A stretch of DNA of 64,000 bases from Paenibacillus sp. DMB5 (GCF_001517085.1 NZ_LRAC01000124.1:307922-371921), one strand, 5' to 3'. Shown: positions 17,120 to 27,813, counted from the first letter of the stretch. Notes: generated by a model from the letters alone, not told the origin. Program-made: numbers and translations.

Positions 17120-18838
17120 TCAGATTTTGAATCGGGCGGACAATTCCTGCAGCTCCTCCGCCATTTCGCTCAGTGATTTGACTGCACCTTCGACATCCTT
17201 CATGGTTGCTGTCTGCTGCTCGGAGGCAGCGGCAACGTTCTGTGTCTTGTTGAAGGAGGAATCGGCAATTTCTTCGGTCACGATCAGGGAGGCGCTGACC
17301 TCCTCGGAGCTGGCCGAGATCTGCTGGGCGGCGGCCGAGACATCCTCCAGCTGCAGGTTTACTTCTTGAATGAAGTTTACTATCTGTTCAAAGGTTTCTT
17401 TCGCTTCCTGCATGCCGGTAAGGCCAAGACTGATCTCGCTGCTCTCCTTGTCCATCATGGAGGCGGCCTCTTGGGTCAGCGTCTGGACTTCCGAGAGGAT
17501 GGAAGCGATCTGCTCGGATGACTGGTTGGACTGCTCGGCAAGCTTGCGGACCTCCTGGGCCACGACGGCAAAGCCCCGTCCGTGCTCACCGGCGCGTGCA
17601 GCCTCAATCGAAGCATTAAGAGCCAGCAGATTGGTCTGTTGGGCAATCCCTCTGATCAGGTCTACAATAGCGCCGATCTCCTGCGAGTAATTATGCAGCT
17701 TGCGGATTACCGCTGCTGATGCCTGGGAGGTGGAGAGTATCGTATCCAGCTGGCCGCTGACGGTAGTAATCTTCGCGCCGCCGTGTACCGCCTGCTCGGT
17801 TGTGTAGCTGGTTACGCCGGAGATGTCGGTCACCGACTCGGCAACCTTTTGAATGCCGGTGGATACCTCATCCATGGCCCGGCTGCATTCCCGGGAGCTG
17901 CTGAGCTGGGTAGCCGAACCGTCCGCTACAGCCTGAATTTCTTCGGCAATGTGACTGCTGGCCTCGGCAGTCTGCACGGAACTGGCCAGCAGCTCCTCAG
18001 AGCTTGCCGACAGCATCTGGGAATGCTCTCCGATCTTCGAGATAATGCCCCGCAGTCTGGCAATCATTTCATTAAACCCTGCAGTCAGCACACCGATTTC
18101 GTCTTTTGAGCTGTAGCTGCCTTTGACAGAGAGATCGCCGTTCTGGGCGTCATGCATCAGCAACTTCAGATTGTTCAGCGGCCGGGTAATCATACGGGAG
18201 AGCAAGAGACTTACGGTACCGCACACAAGCAGGGAAGCTGCCAGCATCAGAATCAATTCCAGCTTGCTGGTCGAGGCGTCCTTTTTATTGCTGCTATTCA
18301 GCTCTGCGGCCGCATTCTGGTTCAGCTGTTTGATGGATTCAAGTATACTCATAATTTCGGTGCGGACCGGAGTCAGCTGGTTTTCGAAAACGGTATAAGC
18401 TTCAGCCGGCTGGTTGGCTTCGAGTCTGCCGAGCATCAGATCGCGGGCTTCGTTGCTTACCGGAATCAGCCCCTTGAACGAATCGTACAGCTGCTGCACA
18501 TCCTCCGGCATCCCGACCGACTCGATTTCTTTCTGGGCGGCAATGTTACCTGTGATGATCGCGGCGATAGAGTCATTAATTTCCTTTTGCCGTGCGGCTG
18601 TCTGGTTGGAAGGGATCATCAGCTGCAGCTGCAGGGTATTGATCTGGGCGTTGCCCATGATAATCTCACTGATCAGCTCGTTGGGAACCATGTATTGATG
18701 GTACATCTGCTTGGCGTTTGCATTAATCCTGCTAAGGTAATGGTACCCTGTGAAGCCGACGAGCATCATGAACATAATGGATAGCCCGACTAACCCCGTA
18801 ATTTTTACCGAAACCTTCTGATTGACCATAAACCTCAT
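17120..18838 (-). CDS. Methyl-accepting chemotaxis protein
   Basis: This ~572-aa receptor has an N-terminal transmembrane helix (about 12-32), a four-helix-bundle type sensor region, a second helix near 190-213, a HAMP domain, and a long signalling coiled coil. The conserved hairpin tip reads [20 protein letters not shown], where CheA and CheW bind. It lies in the membrane and biases flagellar rotation in response to an unknown ligand. The ATG at 18838 is preferred, with GTG at 18841 possible; the ribosome site is weak. It has its own terminator. Confidence 0.9.
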   Translation of the reverse strand: MRFMVNQKVSVKITGLVGLSIMFMMLVGFTGYHYLSRINANAKQMYHQYMVPNELISEIIMGNAQINTLQLQLMIPSNQTAARQKEINDSIAAIITGNIAAQKEIESVGMPEDVQQLYDSFKGLIPVSNEARDLMLGRLEANQPAEAYTVFENQLTPVRTEIMSILESIKQLNQNAAAELNSSNKKDASTSKLELILMLAASLLVCGTVSLLLSRMITRPLNNLKLLMHDAQNGDLSVKGSYSSKDEIGVLTAGFNEMIARLRGIISKIGEHSQMLSASSEELLASSVQTAEASSHIAEEIQAVADGSATQLSSSRECSRAMDEVSTGIQKVAESVTDISGVTSYTTEQAVHGGAKITTVSGQLDTILSTSQASAAVIRKLHNYSQEIGAIVDLIRGIAQQTNLLALNASIEAARAGEHGRGFAVVAQEVRKLAEQSNQSSEQIASILSEVQTLTQEAASMMDKESSEISLGLTGMQEAKETFEQIVNFIQEVNLQLEDVSAAAQQISASSEEVSASLIVTEEIADSSFNKTQNVAAASEQQTATMKDVEGAVKSLSEMAEELQELSARFKI

Positions 18839-19057
18839 CACGACAACAACTCTCTCTCGTTTCTAGATGTAGTAAATATTAAATCTATGTTATTAATATC
18901 GTAAAAAACAGCTCCAATCTAAAGAGCAGGGAGTTACTTTTGTATCAGCTTCCCCGTCGCCGATATGTATGAGCAGCGGGTTAACTGCATAAAGTCAAGG
19001 ATGGGGTTTTATTGCAAAAGAACGTGGAATTGCCTATCTTTCCCGTAGAATCACCTC

Positions 19058-19087
19058 TTATTGCCAGGCTGGCCGGGTCTCTATAAT
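19058..19087 (+). promoter_or_regulatory. Putative promoter of the alpha-1,3-glucanase gene
   Basis: TATAAT at 19082-19087 is preceded by TTATTG at 19058 (18-bp spacer) or TTGCCA at 19061 (15 bp). It lies about 40 bp before the start codon. Confidence 0.5.
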
Positions 19088-19127
19088 GGGGGTGTATCCC
19101 AACATATTTTTACTGAGGAGGATTATA

Positions 19128-22100
19128 ATGCGTAACAAGTTTGCCATCTGGTCACTTGTAGCGACGATGCTGGTCTCGACCCTGTACCTGGCTGCCGGTT
19201 CCTTCGGAATCGCAGCTGCCGCCGGTGGACAGAATCTGACCCCGGGCAAAACAGTCACCGCAAGCGGCCAATCCCAGTCGTACACACCGGATAATGTAAA
19301 AGACAGTAATCCGGGCACCTACTGGGAAAGTACGAACAGCTCATTTCCGCAATGGATTCAAGTCGATCTCGGGACAAGCACCAGCATTGACCAGGTCGTG
19401 CTGAAGCTGCCGCCTGCCTGGGAGACGCGTACCCAGACCTTATCTGTTCAAGGCAGTCCGGACGGAGCTTCATTCAGCACCCTTGCCGGCAGCGCCGCTT
19501 ATGTATTCAACCCTGCATCGGGCAACTCAGTGACAGTTGACTTCAGCGCTTCCAGCACCCGCTACGTCAGGATCACTGTGACGGCCAATACCGGCTGGCC
19601 GGCCGCGCAGTTCTCGGAAGTCGAAATTTATGGCGCGGCCGGTGCAACGCCGACACCTGCACCGACAGCTACACCTGCTGCCGGTACGTATCAGGCTGAA
19701 TCCGCAGCACTTTCCGGCGGCGCAAAGGTGAACACCGATCACACCGGATTTTCGGGAACGGGGTTTGTGGACGGCTACTGGACACAAGGGGCTGTCACTA
19801 CATTTACGGTTAACGTTCCGGCTGCCGGTACACGCAATGTTACTCTCCGGTATGGTAACGGGAATACCTCGGCACAGACCTTGAGCCTCTATGTGAATGG
19901 GGCCAAAATCCGCCAGACCTCGCTGCCGAACCTGTCCGGATGGGATACATGGGGGACAAAGACAGAGGCGCTGAATTTGAATGCCGGGAACAATACGGTC
20001 GCCTACAAATATGATGCCGGTGACAGCGCCAACGTGAATCTTGATCAGATCACAGTAGCGGACACCGTAACAGCTACACCCACTCCAGTTGTGACTCCAA
20101 CCGTTACACCAGCTCCTACGGCGGTGCCCACACCTACGGTTGCGCCTACACCTGCACCAACCCAGACCGTAATGCCTTCACCATCCGCAACCCCTGCAGC
20201 AACAGCTCCGCCGGGCAGCAATATCGCGATCGGCAAAACCATCACCGCCTCCTCAGTAACGCAGAACTTTACAGCAGCAAATGCTAACGACAATAATACC
20301 GCAACCTATTGGGAAGGCGGCAGCAACCCGAGTAATCTGACTCTGGATTTGGGAGCCAATCAGAATATTACCTCTATCGTCCTGAAGCTGAACCCGTCTG
20401 CTGAATGGGGAACTCGGGCCCAGACCATTCAGGTGCTCGGACATAATCAGACTACGACTACCTTCAGTAACCTGGTCTCTGCCCAGAGCTATACCTTTAA
20501 CCCGGCCACCGGCAACACCGTTACTATTCCTGTAACAGCAACGGTCAAGCGCCTGCAGCTGAATATCACAGCCAACAGCGGCGCACCGGCAGGACAGATA
20601 GCCGAATTTCAGGTGTTCGGCTCACCGGCTGCCAATCCCGACCTGACGATTACAGGTATGTCCTGGACACCGTCAGCTCCTGATGAAGCCGCTGCAGTTA
20701 CACTGAACGCCACTGTAAAAAACAACGGTAATGCAGCATCCGCAGCAACCACGGTTAACTTTTACCTTAATAACGAGCTGGCCGGCTCCGCTGCCGTCGG
20801 TGCGCTCGCCGCCGGGGCTTCAGCCACGGTGTCACTGAATGCCGGAACCAAACCTGCGGCCAGCTACTCTTTAAGCGCCAAGGTGGACGAGAGTAACCTG
20901 GTCATCGAGCAGAATGAAACCAATAACAGCTATAGTCATCCATTACCGCTTATCGTCAATCCCATTTCCAGCTCTGACCTTACCGGTACTGTCACATGGA
21001 GCCCTGGGACACCGTCAGCGGGCAGCAATGTCTCCTTCACACTCAATCTTAAGAATCAAGGCACAATTGCTTCAGCCGGCGGAGCCCATGCGGCTACGGT
21101 AGTGCTCAAAAACGCCGCCGGAGCCACAGTGCAGACCTTTACCGGCACATACAACGGCGTCATTGCTGCAGGCCAGACTGTTCAAGTCGCCGTTCCAGGA
21201 ACATGGACAGCCGTGAACGGTAATTATACAGTGAACAGTACTGTTGGGGCAGATGGTAATGAAGCTGCCTCCAAGCAGAATAATAATACCAGCACAGCAA
21301 ATCTGGTGGTCTACGCGCTGCGCGGAGCAAGCATGCCGTACAGCAAATATGATACAGAGGATGCAGTAAGAGGCGGTGCGGCGGTGCTTCGAACAGCCCC
21401 GACCTTTGACCAGTCGCTGACCGCATCTGAAGCTTCCGGCCAGAAGTACATTGCCCTTCCGTCGAACGGATCGTATGCCGAATGGACCGTAAGATCCGGG
21501 CAGGGCGGTGCCGGGGTAACGATGCGCTTCACCATGCCGGATTCCCCGGACGGCATGGGACTTAACGGTTCAGTCGATGTCTATGTTAACGGCAGCAAGG
21601 TCAAGACGGTTGCTCTAACCTCTTATTACAGCTGGCAGTATTTCTCCGGTGATATGCCGTCAGATGCACCGGGCGGCGGACGTCCGCTGTTCCGCTTCGA
21701 TGAAGTACACTGGAAGCTGGATACGGCACTCAAGGCCGGAGACACCATCCGCATCCAGAAAAATAACGGGGATGCCTACGAATACGGCGTGGACTTTCTG
21801 GAGATTGAACCTGTTCCTGCCGCAATTGCCCGTCCTGCAGGTTCGGTAGCTGTTACAGACCATGGCGCAGTGGCAAATGACGGCCAGGATGATCTGCCTG
21901 CCTTTAAAGCCGCCGTTACGGCAGCAGTCACTGCGGGCAAACCGCTGTATATCCCGGAAGGAACATTTAACTTAGGCGGCATGTGGGAGATCGGCTCGGT
22001 CAGCAGCAAGATTAATAACATCACGATTACCGGAGCGGGCCTTTGGCATACCAATATCCAGTTCACTAATCCGAATTCAGCCGGGGGAGGCATCTCCCTG

Positions 22101-23027
22101 CGTGTCACCGGACGGCTTGATTTCAGCAATGTCTACATGAATTCGAACCTGCGTTCACGTTATGGCCAGAATGCCATCTATAAAGGCTTTATGGACAATT
22201 TTGGCACCAACTCAGTGATTCATGATGTGTGGGTGGAGCATTTTGAATGCGGGATGTGGGTTGGGGATTACGCGCATACACCGGCGATTTATGCCACCGG
22301 ACTGGTTGTAGAGAACAGCCGGATCCGCAACAATCTGGCCGACGGCATCAATTTCTCTCAGGGAACCAGCAATTCAACCGTGCGCAACAGCAGCATCCGC
22401 AATAACGGGGACGACGGTCTCGCTGTATGGACCAGCAACACCAACGGGGCTCCGGCCGGAGTAAATAATACCTTCTCGTACAATACGATCGAGAATAACT
22501 GGCGGGCTGCAGCGATAGCTTTCTTCGGCGGAAGCGGGCATAAAGCGGACCACAACTACATCATTGATACGGTCGGCGGTTCCGGCATCCGGATGAATAC
22601 GGTATTCCCCGGATACCATTTCCAGAACAATACGGGCATTGTGTTCTCGGATACAACGATCATTAACAGCGGTACCAGCCAGGATCTTTACAACGGCGAG
22701 AGGGGAGCCATAGACCTGGAAGCCTCTAATGATGCCATCAAAAATGTGACCTTTACCAATATTGATATCATCAACACCCAGCGTGATGCGATCCAGTTCG
22801 GCTATGGCGGCGGATTCGAAAACATAGTATTTAACAACATTAATATTAATGGTACAGGTCTCGACGGGATTACAACCTCGCGCTTCTCCGGACCGCATAA
22901 AGGTGCTGCAATCTATACGTATACAGGCAATGGATCGGCAACCTTCAACAATCTCGTCACAAGCAACATTGCTTATCCGAATCTGAATTATATCCAGTCT
23001 GGCTTTAATCTGACCATTAACAATTGA
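19128..23027 (+). CDS. Secreted GH87 alpha-1,3-glucanase (mutanase), multi-module
   Basis: GAGGAGG precedes the ATG at 19128. The 1299-aa product has a signal peptide (about 1-28), an F5/8 type C (discoidin) module (33-180), a CBM6/35-like module (188-310), a Thr/Pro linker (317-363), a second discoidin module (365-500), two CARDB-like modules (505-728), then the GH87 unit with a right-handed beta-helix (about 901-1299). Three aspartates with the spacing described for GH87 glucanases are present: Asp1072 (NNLADG) and Asp1095-Asp1096 (GDDGLAVW). The discoidin-CBM6-TP linker-discoidin-catalytic order matches the Agl-KA type of alpha-1,3-glucanase from Bacillus/Paenibacillus. It should cleave alpha-1,3-glucan of fungal walls or dental mutan outside the cell. 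Its CBM6 is closely similar to that of the neighbouring amylase. Confidence 0.88.
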   Translation: MRNKFAIWSLVATMLVSTLYLAAGSFGIAAAAGGQNLTPGKTVTASGQSQSYTPDNVKDSNPGTYWESTNSSFPQWIQVDLGTSTSIDQVVLKLPPAWETRTQTLSVQGSPDGASFSTLAGSAAYVFNPASGNSVTVDFSASSTRYVRITVTANTGWPAAQFSEVEIYGAAGATPTPAPTATPAAGTYQAESAALSGGAKVNTDHTGFSGTGFVDGYWTQGAVTTFTVNVPAAGTRNVTLRYGNGNTSAQTLSLYVNGAKIRQTSLPNLSGWDTWGTKTEALNLNAGNNTVAYKYDAGDSANVNLDQITVADTVTATPTPVVTPTVTPAPTAVPTPTVAPTPAPTQTVMPSPSATPAATAPPGSNIAIGKTITASSVTQNFTAANANDNNTATYWEGGSNPSNLTLDLGANQNITSIVLKLNPSAEWGTRAQTIQVLGHNQTTTTFSNLVSAQSYTFNPATGNTVTIPVTATVKRLQLNITANSGAPAGQIAEFQVFGSPAANPDLTITGMSWTPSAPDEAAAVTLNATVKNNGNAASAATTVNFYLNNELAGSAAVGALAAGASATVSLNAGTKPAASYSLSAKVDESNLVIEQNETNNSYSHPLPLIVNPISSSDLTGTVTWSPGTPSAGSNVSFTLNLKNQGTIASAGGAHAATVVLKNAAGATVQTFTGTYNGVIAAGQTVQVAVPGTWTAVNGNYTVNSTVGADGNEAASKQNNNTSTANLVVYALRGASMPYSKYDTEDAVRGGAAVLRTAPTFDQSLTASEASGQKYIALPSNGSYAEWTVRSGQGGAGVTMRFTMPDSPDGMGLNGSVDVYVNGSKVKTVALTSYYSWQYFSGDMPSDAPGGGRPLFRFDEVHWKLDTALKAGDTIRIQKNNGDAYEYGVDFLEIEPVPAAIARPAGSVAVTDHGAVANDGQDDLPAFKAAVTAAVTAGKPLYIPEGTFNLGGMWEIGSVSSKINNITITGAGLWHTNIQFTNPNSAGGGISLRVTGRLDFSNVYMNSNLRSRYGQNAIYKGFMDNFGTNSVIHDVWVEHFECGMWVGDYAHTPAIYATGLVVENSRIRNNLADGINFSQGTSNSTVRNSSIRNNGDDGLAVWTSNTNGAPAGVNNTFSYNTIENNWRAAAIAFFGGSGHKADHNYIIDTVGGSGIRMNTVFPGYHFQNNTGIVFSDTTIINSGTSQDLYNGERGAIDLEASNDAIKNVTFTNIDIINTQRDAIQFGYGGGFENIVFNNININGTGLDGITTSRFSGPHKGAAIYTYTGNGSATFNNLVTSNIAYPNLNYIQSGFNLTINN

Positions 23028-23047
23028 TAGCTGTACCTGCCGGCAGG

Positions 23048-23079
23048 GAGGAGGGGGTCTTCAGACCCTCTCTTTTTTG
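23048..23079 (+). terminator. Terminator after the alpha-1,3-glucanase gene
   Basis: AGGGGGTCT/AGACCCTCT stem with a TC loop, followed by T6. Confidence 0.8.
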
Positions 23080-23164
23080 AGAATAAGATTAATGAAGTTA
23101 ATAATTAATGAAGTGAAAAGAACTAAGATATCAGGCAGAACGCGTTATTTAGGTGGAAAATCAG

Positions 23165-23176
23165 GAAACCGGTTTC
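23165..23176. promoter_or_regulatory. Palindrome GAAACCGGTTTC upstream of amylase promoter
   Basis: A 12-bp perfect palindrome, with TCAG/CTGA arms just outside, lies about 75 bp before the -35 box of the amylase gene. It has the form of a LacI-family operator. Confidence 0.4.
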
Positions 23177-23246
23177 TGATTGTCTAATAAGCAGGAAAAA
23201 GGAGCATTAACCAGATAAAGTTCCGGATATTAGCTCAAAAGATCCA

Positions 23247-23276
23247 TTGACCGCGCTCCGCTGCGGATACTATAAT
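23247..23276 (+). promoter_or_regulatory. Promoter of the GH13 amylase gene
   Basis: TTGACC (23247-23252) and TATAAT (23271-23276) with an 18-bp spacer. This implies a 5' leader of about 230 nt. Confidence 0.65.
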
Positions 23277-23449
23277 CAGAATCAGGAAAAATTCATTGGA
23301 GCAGAAGCGGAGGATACCGCTTTATTTCATTTAATTTATGCAAGCGCATACAATGGAGCTTTTCCGCTCAGTCCATGGGGGTGATGGATGGTTTAAATTT
23401 AGCACAGGCAGTGATGCCAATAGCCGGCAGTTCATTTATTACCTTTTTT

Positions 23450-23461
23450 GCAAACGTTTGC
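23450..23461 (+). promoter_or_regulatory. MalR/CcpA-like operator GCAAACGTTTGC in the amylase leader
   Basis: A perfect 12-bp palindrome identical to the core of streptococcal MalR operators lies 40 bp before the ribosome site, downstream of the promoter. A LacI-family protein bound here would act as a roadblock. Confidence 0.6.
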
Positions 23462-23514
23462 GCATTAAAAGATGTGAGCTTCAATATCAAACATTTGATC
23501 AGGAGGTAGTCTAT

Positions 23515-26500
23515 TTGGTAAGAAATAAAACGAGGCGTTTTCTTTCCTGGCTGGTTATTTTTGCGCTATGCTTCAGCTTGTTCGGTGCATCAGGCGGTGC
23601 GTCCGCCAGCAATACCAATTATACGGTTACTTACACTAACACCACGGCAACGGCTGTAACCCTGCATTGGACAACGAATAACTGGTCGAGCGTCACCGAC
23701 ACCACAATGACAAGAAACGGAACGACCTTTACAGCCAATCTGGCAGTCGCTGAAGGAGCAACCTTAACGTATTGCTATCACATCACCGCTCCAGCCGACA
23801 GCTGGGATAATAACGGCGGCAAAAACTGGACCGTAACCATTCCCTCAGCCGGCAGATATGAAGCGGAGAATGCAGCATTAACAGGCGGGGCAAAAGTAAA
23901 CACCAATCATACCGGATACTCGGGAGCAGGCTTTGTGGACGGGTATACGGCCAGCGGCGCAGCTACAGCTTTTACAGTGCAGGCTTCAGCTGCAGGCGCA
24001 TACAACGCAACTCTGCGTTATGCGAACGCGACAGGCAGTGCCAAGACGGTATCTGTATATGTGAACGGGACCAAAGTCAAGCAAACCACACTTCCAAGTC
24101 TAAGCAGCTGGGACACCTGGGGTGAACAGAGCGAATCGCTCAGCCTGCAGGCCGGAAGCAACACCATCACCTACAAATACGATTCAACCGACAGCGGAAA
24201 TATCAATATCGATTATGTAACGGTTCTGCCCGGAACAACACCAACACCAACGGCAACTCCGGTGCCAACAGTTCAGCCTACGGCAACTCCATCTGCTACT
24301 CCTTCACCTACTCCAGTAGTTACACCATCACCAACTCCAATACCAACGGCAACAGCAACACCAACACCTACGAATACTCCTACAGCAACTCCAACAGCCA
24401 GCGTAACCCCATCACCAACAGCAACGGCAGCGGGCATTACGGTCCATGTGAAAAAGCCGTCCGGCTGGAACGCTGCAATGCGTATCCATTACTGGAACCT
24501 GAGTCCGTCCACGGTACCCGTCAGCGGCGCCTGGCCAGGCATTCTGATGAAATCCGACGGTAATGACTGGTACAGCTATACCATTCCCGGTGCGGCAAGC
24601 ACCAGCCTGATTTTCAATGACAGCAACGGCAAACAGACTGGTGATTTAACCCGCAATGTAAAAGAAAGCTGGTATTACACAGACAACGTCTGGTATACCG
24701 CTAATCCCGAGGCGCTGAAGACACCGGTCATCACTGTCTCGCCGGCTCCAAAAACATACGATGCTGCACAAACGGTTGCACTTTCAAGCAGCAATACCGG
24801 AGACAAAATCTACTATACAACCAACGGCTCTACACCGACCGTAGCCTCGGCCTTATATACGGATCCAATCCAGGTATCGTCCTCGATGACCATAAAAGCG
24901 TTTGGCGTGAACGCGGACGGCGTTACAGGCAGTGTGTCCTCTTTTGCCTATGTGATTGACCTGAATGCCGATTTGCAGCCGCCGGTGATTACGCCGAATC
25001 TGCCGGTAGGACAATCCGCTACAGCGGTAAATGTCTCTTTTAACATCAAAGACAACAAAGCAGCCACAGTAACTGCCTACTATACAGATAATGGCACAGA
25101 GCCTACTACCAGCTCAAAAGTATACCTTACAGGTAATGTGCTTGCCGGGCTGACCGGGCCGCAGATTCTGATCGCCAAAACAACGACCCTGAAATTCCTG
25201 GTGATCGACGCCGCCGGCAACAAGACGACCCAAAGCTTTGTTTACAGCATCGGCAGCAAAGGGGATTTCCGCGAGGACTCCATATACTTTGTGATCACAT
25301 CCCGCTTCTATGACGGCGATACCAGCAACAACGCCCATGCCTGGGATGATGCCAAGGCTGGCAACCCGGATTCCGACCCAGCGTGGAGAGGGGATTTCAA
25401 GGGACTGATCCAAAAGCTTGATTACATCAAAGCGCTTGGCTTCAGCGCCATCTGGATTACACCTGTTGTTCAGAATGCCAGCGGTTATGATTACCACGGC
25501 TATCACGCGATTAATTTTGCCAAAGTTGATCCGAGATACGAGTCCGCAGGCGCCTCCTACCAGGATCTGATCAACGCCGCCCATGCCAAGGGCATCAAGG
25601 TCATTCAGGATATCGTCGTCAATCATACCGGCAACTTCGGCGAGGAGAACCTGTTCCCGATGTTTAAGAAGGATGAGACCAAGCCGGACACGATCGCGAA
25701 TTTGCTCAAAATAACCAACAAGCTGCCGGCCAACTACGATTCCATGACACCGGATCAGCAGTATCAGGCCAGACTGGCCCTGATGAAGACTGCCGAGACC
25801 AACAACAATATCTATCACACGGAAAAAAGCCTTTCCTGGGAGTCGTACACCGTCCAGACCGGCCAGATCGCCGGGGATTGTGTGGATCTCAATACGGAGA
25901 ATCCGGTGGTCAACCAGTATCTGATCGACAGCTATAACCAGTATATTGATATGGGCGTAGATGCTTTCCGGGTGGATACGGTTAAGCATGTCAGCCGGTA
26001 TATTTTTAACAAGTATTTTGTTCCGGCGTGGAAGGAAAGAGGCGGCTCGGACTTCTTCATCTTCGGTGAGGTCGCTACCCGCTACAGAGATGTCTGGAAC
26101 AGCGGCATTCCGGCGATTTCGACGCCGTTCTATACCTGGAAGTCGGCAAAGTCCTACCCTGGCGACGGTCAAAATGACTACGCTTCCAACAAGCTGTCCG
26201 TTGAACAGGAATGGGCGGATAACTCCACAACTGCGGGTCAGCCGACGTCGAACAATGCTTTTCTGATCGGCAACAATTATCATACGCCGGACTACTCGAT
26301 GAAATCAGGCATGGACGTAATCGACTTCCCGATGCACTGGGCGTTCAAAACAGCGCAGGAAGCTTTCAGCATGCGCAGCGGAGACCAGTTCTACAATGAT
26401 GCTACCTGGAACGTGACGTATGTGGATTCCCATGACTATGCTCCTGACCAGGCGCCGGAAAATCAGCGGTTTGCCGGAACCCAGGACACATGGGCAGAAA

Positions 26501-27060
26501 ATCTTGCTCTGATGTTCACCTTCCGCGGCATCCCGGCCATCTATTACGGCTCGGAAATCGAGTTTCAGAAGGGAAAAGCAATTGATGTAGGCCCGAATGC
26601 ACCGCTCAGTACGACGGGACGCGCTTATTTTGGTGATCATATTGAGGGTAGCGTTACCGTGCAGGATTTTGGAAGATATACGAATGCTACGGGTACACTT
26701 GCTGAATCACTGAGCCATCCGCTGGCTAAGCATATCCGTCAGCTCAATCTGATCAGAAGAGCCGTACCTGCCCTGCAAAAGGGCCAATACTCTACAGAGA
26801 ACGTCAGCGGCAATCTGGCCTTCAAAAGAAGATACACCGATGCCTCCAAAGGCATCGACAGCTTTGCGCTGGTCACTATCTCGGGCAACGCTACCTTCAC
26901 AGGCATTCCTAACGGCACCTATGTAGATGCTGTGACTGGGGACATCAAGAACGTAACGAATGGCACCATCACACTGAACTGCTCGGGCAAAGGCAATGCC
27001 AGAGTCTATGTGCTGAACGGCAGCGGCGGGATCGGTGAGAGCGGAACCTATTTAAAGTAG
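23515..27060 (+). CDS. Secreted multi-module GH13 alpha-amylase family enzyme
   Basis: The TTG at 23515 follows AGGAGG by eight bases and opens a signal peptide (about 1-33); the frame is open further upstream but without a ribosome site. The 1181-aa product has a CBM25-like starch-binding module (35-112), a CBM6/35-like module (118-242), a Thr/Pro linker (245-305), a CBM26-like starch-binding module (308-400), two chitobiase C-terminal-like modules (403-575), and a GH13 barrel from about 587. GH13 regions are clear: DIVVNHTG, FRVDT (nucleophile Asp821), FGEV (acid Glu852) and VDSHD (Asp974). It should degrade starch or related alpha-1,4-glucan outside the cell. Region IV reads SHD where NHD is common. 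It lies beside the alpha-1,3-glucanase with a nearly identical CBM6, suggesting a joint attack on mixed alpha-glucans. Confidence 0.9.
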   Translation: MVRNKTRRFLSWLVIFALCFSLFGASGGASASNTNYTVTYTNTTATAVTLHWTTNNWSSVTDTTMTRNGTTFTANLAVAEGATLTYCYHITAPADSWDNNGGKNWTVTIPSAGRYEAENAALTGGAKVNTNHTGYSGAGFVDGYTASGAATAFTVQASAAGAYNATLRYANATGSAKTVSVYVNGTKVKQTTLPSLSSWDTWGEQSESLSLQAGSNTITYKYDSTDSGNINIDYVTVLPGTTPTPTATPVPTVQPTATPSATPSPTPVVTPSPTPIPTATATPTPTNTPTATPTASVTPSPTATAAGITVHVKKPSGWNAAMRIHYWNLSPSTVPVSGAWPGILMKSDGNDWYSYTIPGAASTSLIFNDSNGKQTGDLTRNVKESWYYTDNVWYTANPEALKTPVITVSPAPKTYDAAQTVALSSSNTGDKIYYTTNGSTPTVASALYTDPIQVSSSMTIKAFGVNADGVTGSVSSFAYVIDLNADLQPPVITPNLPVGQSATAVNVSFNIKDNKAATVTAYYTDNGTEPTTSSKVYLTGNVLAGLTGPQILIAKTTTLKFLVIDAAGNKTTQSFVYSIGSKGDFREDSIYFVITSRFYDGDTSNNAHAWDDAKAGNPDSDPAWRGDFKGLIQKLDYIKALGFSAIWITPVVQNASGYDYHGYHAINFAKVDPRYESAGASYQDLINAAHAKGIKVIQDIVVNHTGNFGEENLFPMFKKDETKPDTIANLLKITNKLPANYDSMTPDQQYQARLALMKTAETNNNIYHTEKSLSWESYTVQTGQIAGDCVDLNTENPVVNQYLIDSYNQYIDMGVDAFRVDTVKHVSRYIFNKYFVPAWKERGGSDFFIFGEVATRYRDVWNSGIPAISTPFYTWKSAKSYPGDGQNDYASNKLSVEQEWADNSTTAGQPTSNNAFLIGNNYHTPDYSMKSGMDVIDFPMHWAFKTAQEAFSMRSGDQFYNDATWNVTYVDSHDYAPDQAPENQRFAGTQDTWAENLALMFTFRGIPAIYYGSEIEFQKGKAIDVGPNAPLSTTGRAYFGDHIEGSVTVQDFGRYTNATGTLAESLSHPLAKHIRQLNLIRRAVPALQKGQYSTENVSGNLAFKRRYTDASKGIDSFALVTISGNATFTGIPNGTYVDAVTGDIKNVTNGTITLNCSGKGNARVYVLNGSGGIGESGTYLK

Positions 27061-27090
27061 AAGCGGTTATCAAATAAAGGAACGTATAGC

Positions 27091-27118
27091 CCCCCTTGCC
27101 ATTGTGCAAGGGGTTTTA
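27091..27118 (+). terminator. Terminator after the amylase gene
   Basis: CCCCTTGC/GCAAGGGG stem followed by TTTTAT. Confidence 0.75.
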
Positions 27119-27170
27119 TATCATTGAACAAAAGTATCTGGAAGAATTACAGAGAACTGGGAGGTTTATC

Positions 27171-27638
27171 ATGGAAAGACGGAACGAGGTTTTGTTTGAG
27201 CAGCTGTCTGCGTACCGCAGCGAGCTAATCGGTGCGGTAGCGGATCTTTCGGATGAGGAGGGAGAAAAGGTTCCGGCCGGGTTTAATAACAATATCCGCT
27301 GGAATCTGGGCCATCTGTATACCGATCAGTTTCTATGGCTGCAGGCGCTTACCAGGGAGCAGCAGCCCCTCCCGCCAAGCTATATGAAATGGTTCGGGTA
27401 CGGGACGGGACCGGCCGATTTTTCGGAGCATACACCGTCTATAGCTGAGCTTAAGACCCTGCTCAAACAGCAACCGCTGGTTATCCGCCAGACGTACGGG
27501 GAGCGTATGGAGGAAGAATTTCCCCCAACTGAAATGGGAATGTATACAGTCAGCCAGGTGCTGATCAGAACCATATATCATGAAGGGCTGCATCTTGGTG
27601 CCATCCTGGCAATAAAGCGGAAATTGCGGTTAGACTAA
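27171..27638 (+). CDS. DinB-family protein
   Basis: This 155-aa four-helix-bundle protein has the three histidines of the DinB metal triad: His in NLGHLYTDQ and two in IYHEGLHLG. DinB-like proteins include thiol transferases and stress proteins; the specific role is unknown. The ATG at 27171 is preceded by GGGAGG. It forms a single-gene unit with a terminator at 27723-27749. Confidence 0.8.
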   Translation: MERRNEVLFEQLSAYRSELIGAVADLSDEEGEKVPAGFNNNIRWNLGHLYTDQFLWLQALTREQQPLPPSYMKWFGYGTGPADFSEHTPSIAELKTLLKQQPLVIRQTYGERMEEEFPPTEMGMYTVSQVLIRTIYHEGLHLGAILAIKRKLRLD

Positions 27639-27722
27639 AGCTCTTCCGCCAAAGCTGATGCTGTAGCCAGTCCGCAATACATATTTCATTGAACACATGA
27701 AGCTTTTTCGCATAAATTATGG

Positions 27723-27749
27723 GGCAGCCGTATCCGGCTGTCTTTTTTC
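27723..27749 (+). terminator. Terminator after the dinB-like gene
   Basis: GGCAGCCG/CGGCTGTC stem with a TATC loop followed by T6. Confidence 0.8.
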
Positions 27750-27813
27750 ATCAATGAAGAAGGTCTTGTGTTAAAATAGATAGGCAATTATCAAGCACGA
27801 AAAGAGTGAAATT

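Noticed and set aside
25114..26283. 389-codon open frame on the minus strand
   Set aside because: It lies antisense to the GH13 catalytic domain, has no ribosome site or family features, and arises from codon bias of the real gene.
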